A stretch of DNA of 36,573 nucleotides from Candidatus Jettenia ecosi (GTDB lineage: Bacteria > Planctomycetota > Brocadiia > Brocadiales > Brocadiaceae): contig SULG01000028.1 of assembly GCA_005524015.1 (NCBI GenBank), forward strand, positions 1 through 36,573, written 5' to 3'. The notes under the pieces were generated by a model, which did no database searches, was not told the origin of the DNA, and saw only the letters and a program-made list of their open reading frames with translations. The translations under genes and the position numbers were made by a program. Each line of letters opens with the position of its first letter. Positions within the stretch are counted from its first letter, which is position 1. Shown here piece by piece: positions 16,088 to 22,891 of this stretch.

Positions 16088-16204
16088 TATTCCTTCCGGC
16101 ATTATGCTGTCTGGCGCAATATCGGGGCCGTAGACGTACTGATATCCTGATTTTCCGAGCAGCTCGATAGCGAATTGTTCGATGATGGATTCGGTAATTC
16201 TCAT
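16088..16204 (-). pseudogene. Remnant of an older hsdR 5' end
   Basis: ATG 16204 opens [20 protein letters not shown], continuing [12 protein letters not shown] and stopping after MPEGIF. It parallels the true HsdR N-terminus ([36 protein letters not shown]) with moderate nucleotide divergence. The ATG overlaps the stop of the 1182-residue gene as TGATG, the classic coupled junction, so hsdR originally followed that gene directly. The fragment ends at the start of rhuM. Confidence 0.85.
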
Positions 16205-19200
16205 CATGCTTCACCTTCAAAATTGTATTCATCTATAATTCTGTTTGCTTCTCTATCATAGGAATCTGCAAGACCTCTCAAAGAGGCGGCAAGTCTATGA
16301 AAACCGACGTTTTCGGTTTCATTTGCTTGTTGTCTATATTTTTGAGCAAGCTCTTTTTCAGGTTTCCCTGTGGGGTCTACAGCATGAACACCACGCGAAT
16401 TGAAAATCGCCAAACACAATCCATCGCGCATTTTCTCCGCATCTTTCCTGTTGAGTACCTCTGCAGCAGCTTTATTTATCCATAAACCGCAAGGATCTGC
16501 AGGACAGTAGAGTAGAACTTTGCCTATATGTGAGAGTGCAACCTCAAGATGTCCCGTTTCGTTACATACATTCCAGGTTTCTTTTAACCATTTCTCAAAA
16601 TGTATCCCGTCAAAATATCCATTAGCTTGGATTCCTGGCGGTGTGCGCCACTCATGTAGCAAGCGCCATGCATTTGTTGCTATGGTTTTTTCCTGCTCGG
16701 TTGGTTCTTGCTCAGTTTTCGGTGTATGCTTTGAGCGATAAACAAGGCGGATTACCTCACAGAAAAATGTTGAATCTGTTGCTAAACGGTTTTCCAAATA
16801 TTTTGGAGTCGCATCATAGTGACCATCCAATAGTGGCAGATAAGCCCATTCAACACGAAACAAATCATCTGAGGTTGTGGTGTTATTATCCTGCAGTGCT
16901 TTAATTATTTCCGTGATATGGTATGTATCCATACTTTGGGATGGTTCTTGTGATGATATGGCCGAAATAAGTGCATTAACAATTGTTGGCGTATCCAATG
17001 GCTTTTTATCATGGATACCTTTATATATGCAATCTATTGCAGCATGTGGCCTGCCATATTTAATAAGTTTATCAATGGCAAAGTTGAGTTCACAGTCAGA
17101 TTGATATGGATTTATACCAGTTTGTTTCCAATACAACGATTCAGAATCGGAAAGGATTGAACTAACTCTTTGCCATGTATCCAATGTAAATGGTAGAAAT
17201 GTATGGAAACAAGCGATTTGCGATTTTGACCAATTTTTGGCAATGGTATTATCTACCCAATCCCAACCATTATGGCAATACCTGCTCCATACATAAGCTC
17301 CGGTAAACGGTTGCAATCTTTTTTCATTACTGTCAAGATAAGTAGGAAGGATTTTCGCATCAATCAAAGCATCAGCAATACCACCCAAAGAATTGCCCAC
17401 GTTTGATGGCGAATCCACTCTATTTAAAAAGCTAATAACTGCATCTATACCGCCATAGTCGAGTATTAGCTTTAATGCTTGTTGACGCCGTTCTTCAACT
17501 TGTTTCTGTTGTTCTTGCCAGTCACCATTTTTCTTGTAAAGGTTAAGGCCACGCCCGTTAAACAAACGAGCATAAAGATTTAATAGATTTCTTGGCTCAA
17601 GTTTACTGGCAACCTCGTCAATTATTGCTATTAAACTAGAATCGAGAGCCCACTCGGTGTCGGATAAACGTTTATGCTTTGCTGTGAACTCAATTAACCC
17701 GGTCCACAAGCACACTCTTGTATCCTCTGGTTTTTCTGTAATGAAATCAGAAGATAGGTAAGTCAATAACGTATCAAAGGCTGGTTTGGATAAGTTATCG
17801 AGGTTGCGAATGAGCGCATTCAGTCTATCTACGTTATCCTTTGCTTTTTCAACAGCAAAGGCAGCATAGAAAGATACTTGCTCCCAATATTCTTTGTTAG
17901 AGACTTTTCCAGTCCATTCTTTAGGAATCGAATTCCGCCATACTGGTTTGTGTGTACCCGCAGACATTTGATGCTGATTCGGTAAGAGGCTAAGCAAGAG
18001 TTTCCATGCAACATCAGGGAATTCCTTTTCGAGTGTTTGAACCACTATCTTTCTTTTTTCAATTGTTGCGATTGTCTGCGGATGCCATGGTAAAAGGATT
18101 GTCCTTAGAGAATTTGAAGGTCGATTAGTCCAATTCCCACCGGGGTCACGGTTAGCCAGTTCTCCAAAAATAACAGAGACACGAATAAGGAATGTTTCCT
18201 CCCATGCAAGTGTTTCAAGAGCCCATAACAAACCAGTTAGATAATTCCAACCCGCAACCCCGCTTCCTTCCTGTGCAAATATGTTATCAAATGGGCATGG
18301 TCTTTGTTGTAAGGTATCCTCAACAGCTTTTAGAAATTCACCCGGCGCGGCTTCAGCTATCAAAGGTAGTAAATTACCTAAACTAGCCCAGAGAATCCAG
18401 TCCGCATCATTGAAAATTTCACGAACAGCTAAGGCGGCTACACTCTCGGCTTTTTTAAACGAACAATTTGTGAGTACCGTTGGATAACATCCTAGAAGGG
18501 ATAGGCTTTCAGCAAGCCCTTTTCTTAGTTGATTAGAATACTTTAATACTTTCCCATACATGCTTGCAGCAAACCGGTCTTCTTTAGGCAATTCAAATTT
18601 TGGGTCGCGTTCTGTGAGAACTGTAACCACACATTTCTTAAAAATGTCAAGATTATCATCAAAGATTCTTGTTCCTAAAGTCTGCCATAATATTTGTCGG
18701 TCTTTTACACTCCAAATGCCATTTTTAAGAGCAAGAGGACTTTCTGGCTGTTGCAGAACATCGCGGAGTTTAAAAATCCAATTACTGTATTCTTCCTTAG
18801 CTAATTGGCTTATGATTGCTTTATCGGGTGCTATGTTCTCGTTCCATGAACCAATAATACTTGTAATTGCCAGTTCGGGTGCATTAGGGTGATAATTCCA
18901 ATCTTTAATAATAATCTTTGTAGTATCTTTTACAAAGTCAGCCGGTATAACCTCTATCGGAACTCTCTTAAATGCGGAACTTATCTCTTCTGGAATTGAG
19001 GAAATTGTAATATAGCCAGCATTTTCGCTCACCCATTGAACATGTTCATATATTTGTGTCCATAAGGCATTCGCATTGTTACAGGAATATTGTTCTATTA
19101 AGGTGTGAAGTAAAGAAAGTGTTACACCCTTTGTATCTAAATCATAGATAAGCAAATGAAATGATTTTAAAAATCGCCACAATTCTTCATCAGTTAATTC

Positions 19201-19752
19201 GATGTTATTATTTGCCTTTTGCAAATGAGATCTGAAAACATCTAATTTTTTTCGTTGCTCGTTACTGGTGAATATTGCTCGCTCAATTCTCTTGATAAAA
19301 TCTTCTGCATTCTCTGAATACTTGGCTTGCTCCAGCAGTGGTCTTACGCTATTTGTATCCATGGCAGATAACGGGCCACAGATTAGTACTATTGCATCTT
19401 TAGAAGCAGCAGAAAAGACCTTTGCATTATTGAAGTCTTGCCATGCAGCTTGCATTGCCTCACCAAATTTTTCATTGCCCTTAGTAATCTTTACTGAATG
19501 CTTGATTTGCCCAATTAGTTTTGCCTGTTTTCCAGTATTGGGTTCTTTACAATATACAATCAAATCATCAGTTTCAAAATCTTGGTATTTACCTTGAAAT
19601 TTAATTTTCACTATAGGCCAAGTTGGTAGGCATGGTGAAAACCCCCCAGCAAGCATTAAAATCGAAAAAACAGTCTGTACACGGTTTTCGAAATGTGGGC
19701 CAAGTCCACCTGTTGATGCCGAATTACTAATCTGCTTGCTATTGTCATTCAT
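16204..19752 (-). CDS. Large unrecognised protein of the restriction operon, nuclease-like N-terminus
   Basis: A 1182-residue protein, no signal peptide or membrane segments, no Walker A motif seen. Residues ~15-110 look like a PD-(D/E)XK nuclease of the Mrr/Cap4 kind: GPHFENRVQTVFSILMLAGG with a conserved glutamate (E22), then FETDDLIVY (D62/D63), then LIGQIKHSVKI (Q82-x-K84), i.e. the D...QxK pattern. The remaining ~1000 residues are mainly alpha-helical and leucine-rich, with many W and repeated helix pairs, suggesting a HEAT/TPR-like solenoid sensor or scaffold. The start codon overlaps the hsdS stop (ATGA), and the end overlaps the remnant hsdR start (TGATG), so it is an integral, translationally coupled operon member. 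I do not recognise its family. A working idea is an extra defence effector linked to the type I enzyme. Confidence 0.75.
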   Translation of the reverse strand: MNDNSKQISNSASTGGLGPHFENRVQTVFSILMLAGGFSPCLPTWPIVKIKFQGKYQDFETDDLIVYCKEPNTGKQAKLIGQIKHSVKITKGNEKFGEAMQAAWQDFNNAKVFSAASKDAIVLICGPLSAMDTNSVRPLLEQAKYSENAEDFIKRIERAIFTSNEQRKKLDVFRSHLQKANNNIELTDEELWRFLKSFHLLIYDLDTKGVTLSLLHTLIEQYSCNNANALWTQIYEHVQWVSENAGYITISSIPEEISSAFKRVPIEVIPADFVKDTTKIIIKDWNYHPNAPELAITSIIGSWNENIAPDKAIISQLAKEEYSNWIFKLRDVLQQPESPLALKNGIWSVKDRQILWQTLGTRIFDDNLDIFKKCVVTVLTERDPKFELPKEDRFAASMYGKVLKYSNQLRKGLAESLSLLGCYPTVLTNCSFKKAESVAALAVREIFNDADWILWASLGNLLPLIAEAAPGEFLKAVEDTLQQRPCPFDNIFAQEGSGVAGWNYLTGLLWALETLAWEETFLIRVSVIFGELANRDPGGNWTNRPSNSLRTILLPWHPQTIATIEKRKIVVQTLEKEFPDVAWKLLLSLLPNQHQMSAGTHKPVWRNSIPKEWTGKVSNKEYWEQVSFYAAFAVEKAKDNVDRLNALIRNLDNLSKPAFDTLLTYLSSDFITEKPEDTRVCLWTGLIEFTAKHKRLSDTEWALDSSLIAIIDEVASKLEPRNLLNLYARLFNGRGLNLYKKNGDWQEQQKQVEERRQQALKLILDYGGIDAVISFLNRVDSPSNVGNSLGGIADALIDAKILPTYLDSNEKRLQPFTGAYVWSRYCHNGWDWVDNTIAKNWSKSQIACFHTFLPFTLDTWQRVSSILSDSESLYWKQTGINPYQSDCELNFAIDKLIKYGRPHAAIDCIYKGIHDKKPLDTPTIVNALISAISSQEPSQSMDTYHITEIIKALQDNNTTTSDDLFRVEWAYLPLLDGHYDATPKYLENRLATDSTFFCEVIRLVYRSKHTPKTEQEPTEQEKTIATNAWRLLHEWRTPPGIQANGYFDGIHFEKWLKETWNVCNETGHLEVALSHIGKVLLYCPADPCGLWINKAAAEVLNRKDAEKMRDGLCLAIFNSRGVHAVDPTGKPEKELAQKYRQQANETENVGFHRLAASLRGLADSYDREANRIIDEYNFEGEA

Positions 19753-20918
19753 AATGACACCCTTACTTCGCCACTCATCAGTTTCGGCAAGAATGTATTC
19801 CGCAGTTTTTCAAGAGTTTGGATTTGCTCAAAATTAAAATGTAGTTTTGGCACAATTGAAGAGATAATCTCATTAAATAATTGAATAACCTTGGAAGGAG
19901 GAATGATAATCTCATAATTGGCAAGGTGGTCAACATTCACACGTTGTCGTCCGCTTGTTCCCTCAAGGCAACCTTCAGCGTAATCTCTAAAATCAGTGCT
20001 TCTTGCTAAGGTATAAGTAAAAAAAGGATGCAAATTTGGCATGGAGCGCATTACTATGAATTCAGTCGAGCCCCAACCTACCTGACCATCTTCAAGGAAG
20101 GTTACATATGTTGATTTGCCATTTTCCAAGCATGGTGTTATTCGGGCAAGCAGCGTATCACCGTTAATAAATTTTGTTCCCGAATTAAATTCTCGTTCAT
20201 ACCAATTTTCTGGATGAAAAACCGAGGTGCTGACATTTGCCATGTCAAGATATGGTGCTATCGTCCCTTTCGCCAATTGTCTTTTAGGATTGAATTCAAT
20301 CAATTCTGTTATCTTGCCAATTTTTGAATCCTTATTTGCCTCCTCCACAAACCACTGCCTGAACAGCGTTTCGGCCATGGCTTCGAGGGTTTTGTTCTGG
20401 CGGTAGAGCAGGTCTATTTTGTCGTCGAAACTGGAAAGGATTGAGGCGATGGCGCGTTGTTCGGGGAGAGGAGGAAGAAGGATATCAAGATTTTCAATAT
20501 CTGATGGTTTTAAAGATGGATAAGCAGACGTTGAACCTTCAGCTATCGAATCAAGCGTCTCAACGATGTCTTTTGATGATAGGAAATTGTAAATAAAAAG
20601 AGGTTCTGCCAGTTTCTTATTAGTTTCAATCACAGCAAAACCCGTTGAAACCACAAGATTCTCTGGTGGATTAACAATATAGCCGTAATGCCTCTGAATC
20701 GGCCTTACAGTCGAATAAACAATATCATGCTCTTTTACTAATCGTTTTGCCCTACTTGGTGCTGACTCTAAAGAAAATTCCTGAATAAAGTCAATTTTAC
20801 CACAAGTTATTGACCCGGTATCCAAATACCGTATAGTTTTATGCGGATAATCTTTTGTTATACTTTGAGCATTAGTAATTATTACTTCGGCAAGCTTACA
20901 TTCCTTCCACTCCCTCAT
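19749..20918 (-). CDS. hsdS: Type I restriction-modification specificity subunit S (HsdS)
   Basis: About 389 residues from ATG 20918. Two target-recognition domains, each followed by a conserved helix: the first ends with LPPLPEQRAIASILSSFDDK (about residues 155-175) and the central coiled coil IDLLYRQNKTLEAMAETLFRQW; the second ends with IIIPPSKVIQLFNEI and the C-terminal coiled coil with LEKLRNTFLPKLMSGEVRV. These sequences read the two halves of the bipartite DNA target. Start choice: AGGTGA lies 7 bases before ATG 20918 and the protein then begins MREWKECKL, as many HsdS do. An in-frame ATG at 20972 and TTG at 20981 would add about 20 residues but have no ribosome site. The stop overlaps the next gene (ATGA). 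Confidence 0.88.
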   Translation of the reverse strand: MREWKECKLAEVIITNAQSITKDYPHKTIRYLDTGSITCGKIDFIQEFSLESAPSRAKRLVKEHDIVYSTVRPIQRHYGYIVNPPENLVVSTGFAVIETNKKLAEPLFIYNFLSSKDIVETLDSIAEGSTSAYPSLKPSDIENLDILLPPLPEQRAIASILSSFDDKIDLLYRQNKTLEAMAETLFRQWFVEEANKDSKIGKITELIEFNPKRQLAKGTIAPYLDMANVSTSVFHPENWYEREFNSGTKFINGDTLLARITPCLENGKSTYVTFLEDGQVGWGSTEFIVMRSMPNLHPFFTYTLARSTDFRDYAEGCLEGTSGRQRVNVDHLANYEIIIPPSKVIQLFNEIISSIVPKLHFNFEQIQTLEKLRNTFLPKLMSGEVRVSL

Positions 20919-21023
20919 ACCGCCCTCACCTTCCCATTCTCTGGGCTTTGATTTTCTTGATTCTTTAATCATGGGCAACAATTTAGTCTTTTAAAAATCC
21001 CGGGAAAATATCATGAGCAACGC

Positions 21024-21635
21024 AGCCCCTATAGGGGCGCCCTGTTTGTAGAAATAAATGCAATTATCGTAATACAAGCTCCGTAGGAGCGGCCTGTTCA
21101 TTCTATCCACTCAAACAAATATTTTTTATCATATTTGATTTCATATTTCTTTAAAAAATCAAGATATTCTTCCTTGAAGGTCTTCTTTTTGTGATGCTCC
21201 TCCTGATGTTGGATGTATTTGATAACGGCGTCTCTATGGCTTCTGGAATAAGAGAATGCCCCAAACCCCTCCTGCCAATTGAATTTTCCTGGTACCCATC
21301 TGTTATCATTAATGAAATTTGATGAGCTGGCTTTTATGTCTCTTGCCAAATCAGAAATTGCAATGGATGGTTTTAGTCCAACCAGCAAATGGGTATGATC
21401 GGTCATGCAAAAAATGGATAACATTTTGTGTTCGCGGTTTTGCACAATGCCCGTGATGTATTTATGCAACTCATCCCGATACCGGCTTTGAATTAAATTC
21501 AGTCTGTCTTTTACGGTGAAGACAATTTGAATGTAAATTTGCGAATAGGTATTAGGCATGGCACAGGCCGCTCCTACGGAGCTTTCCTTTTCTTTATTGT
21601 ATTGATTTCTACAAACAGGTCGTCCCTACCGGGGC
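21024..21635. mobile_element. Y1 transposase unit bounded by REP-like inverted repeats
   Basis: The transposase gene 21098-21559 lies between imperfect inverted repeats of about 70 bp. Inner arms AAGCTCCGTAGGAGCGGCCT (21076-21097) and its complement (21563-21584) are exact. Outer arms around CTGTTTGTAGAAAT (21024-21057 and 21605-21635) each carry another small hairpin (CCCCTATAGGGG; CCCTACCGGGG). Each arm is itself palindromic, as in REP/REPIN elements mobilised by RAYT transposases. The unit is inserted in the broken DUF1016 gene between hsdM and hsdS. Confidence 0.8.
21098..21559 (-). CDS. IS200/IS605-type Y1 transposase (TnpA-like)
   Basis: A 153-residue HUH single-strand transposase. It has the HUH motif DHTHLLVGL near residue 57 and the catalytic tyrosine in VIKYIQHQEEHHKK near 120. 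The N-terminus YSQIYIQIVFTVKDRLNLI is typical of this subgroup of about 150-residue proteins. Y1 enzymes cut and join single-stranded DNA at subterminal hairpins; here the exactly mirrored REP-like hairpins on both sides (21076-21097, 21563-21584) are the likely substrates. The start ATG 21559 lies right next to the right-hand REP arm and the stop abuts the left-hand arm, so the element is compact. Confidence 0.88.
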   Translation of the reverse strand: MPNTYSQIYIQIVFTVKDRLNLIQSRYRDELHKYITGIVQNREHKMLSIFCMTDHTHLLVGLKPSIAISDLARDIKASSSNFINDNRWVPGKFNWQEGFGAFSYSRSHRDAVIKYIQHQEEHHKKKTFKEEYLDFLKKYEIKYDKKYLFEWIE

Positions 21636-21742
21636 TGCAAAGAGATTCATCTATATTCTTACATTTGGAAATAATAGCGATAGTGTATCCCATATGTCTT
21701 GAGTTATTTGGGCAACAGCTTGTTGCCCAATTTTTGTTTCTA

Positions 21743-21982
21743 TAGTACTTCAATAATGATGAAACCGAACATATCTTCAACAGAGGAAAGACTACCCCGC
21801 TTGCCCAATGGTCATTGCGAGGGTCTTGTCCGAAGCAATCCCTTACAAGTTTCAGAAGAGATTGCTTCGGAAAAAACCCTCGCAATGACCTGTTGAGAGA
21901 TTCCGTAACGTTCCCGATACCAGCATACAACCAAACGACTCAAGCGCCACACATTTTGTTCGGTTTCATCTCTTGGATGCTA
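21743..21982. mobile_element. Family 1 MITE, 240 bp
   Basis: Starts TAGTACTTCAATAATGATGA and ends with the complement of TAGCATCCAAGAGATGAAAC, both continuing into CCGAACA. Flanked by TA at 21741-21742 and 21983-21984. The interior is a long stem built from ATTGCGAGGGTCTTGTCCGA and its partner around 21855-21892. Insertion splits the DUF1016 pseudogene and its removal restores the frame. Confidence 0.85.
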
Positions 21983-22101
21983 TAATTGCGAAATATGTTG
22001 TTTCGCGATTGTGCTTTTTTGGTTGTAGAACAGATACCATTGACGAATACGTTCCGGATTTCTTTTTGAAAACCCCTTCATATCACGAAATTCTGCCATT
22101 A

Positions 22102-22320
22102 TAGTGACCAACGATTGAAACCGAACAATAAGTACCTGAACATAAATATTTGCATACCGAAAACCCCTGCATGCAAAGATAAATGTACAAAAATTTGTGG
22201 TCAGGTACTTAAAAGATATCATGATAAGAGTATAATGTGTTTTTTCTTTCTCAATCTCGAAGAGATGTCATGATTATAGCAAAAGCAGAAAAAAGATTTT
22301 CAACCCCGAAGGGGTGACAT
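22102..22320. mobile_element. Truncated family 1 MITE, host of a nested 79-bp element
   Basis: Starts TAGTGACCAACGATTGAAAC CGAACAA after a TA (22100-22101), is interrupted by the 79-bp element (22131-22209), resumes with AAAGATATCATGA as in the intact copy at 34612-34939 read in reverse, includes the CAACCCCGAAGGGGTGACAT hairpin and then abuts another MITE terminus at 22323. Its own far end is missing. Confidence 0.75.
22131..22209. mobile_element. Family 2 MITE, 79 bp, nested
   Basis: Terminal inverted repeats AGTACCTGAACATAAATATT and AGTACCTGACCACAAATTTT (complement of the right end). TA lies on each side (22129-22130, 22210-22211). The equivalent uninterrupted sequence in the MITE at 34612-34939, read in reverse, is CGAACAATAAAAGATATC with one TA, proving insertion. 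An element of identical length is at 25648-25726. Confidence 0.88.
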
Positions 22321-22322
22321 AT

Positions 22323-22689
22323 AGTATCAAATAGATGAAACCGGACGGTACATATTGAACCAAATAAAATGAGCCATGATTTATAGTATCCAAATGATGA
22401 AACCGAACATATCATCAACTGAAGAAGGATTACCCTGTCTGTCATTGCGAGGGTCTTTTCCGAAGCAATCTCTTCTAAAATATTCAAGGGATTGCTTCGG
22501 ACACTACCCTCGCAATGACATGTTAAGAATCCTCTCCATTTCATACACTTACCTATGAGCCAAGGACTCAACTTTCCCCACATTCTGTTCGGTTTCATCT
22601 GTTGGATGCTATAATTGCACCATCAAGGACAAACGAGTTTGTCCGTGCCACCCTATCAAAAATATGTTTGGTTTCATATCTTGAGTACT
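22323..22689. mobile_element. Family 1-type MITE with another MITE nested in it
   Basis: Left end TAGTATCAAATAGATGAAAC and right end complement TAGTACTCAAGATATGAAAC form terminal repeats; TA flanks are at 22321-22322 and 22690-22691. A 228-bp MITE (22384-22611) is inserted at a TA within it. The rest includes the palindrome GGACAAACGAGTTTGTCC at 22627-22644. Confidence 0.7.
22384..22611. mobile_element. Family 1 MITE, 228 bp
   Basis: Starts TAGTATCCAAATGATGAAAC and ends with the complement of TAGCATCCAACAGATGAAAC; TA at 22382-22383 and 22612-22613. The interior forms a long stem (CATTGCGAGGGTCTTTTCCG and its partner). It is almost identical, in the opposite orientation, to the 228-bp element at 26541-26768, so the transposition is recent. 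Confidence 0.88.
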
Positions 22690-22891
22690 ATAAATCATGG
22701 TTGAGCTTAGGATGAAACCTTCGTCCCGTACGATCTCTTTTTGTTTGACGACCATCCGCCTGGCTGAACCCCAATACAGACACAAAAGCCTCTGGTTGAC
22801 CGCAATAGCCGCTTTGATCTGCACAGATTGACTACATTGTTTTATCTCCTGGATAAACCGCTTGTAATCATGGTTTTGATGATGTTGCTTT

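Noticed and set aside
21980-22222. Open frame of about 80 codons ending in DUF1016-like sequence
   Set aside because: Its first half is translated MITE sequence; only the last ~40 codons are a DUF1016 fragment, so it is reported as part of the pseudogene.
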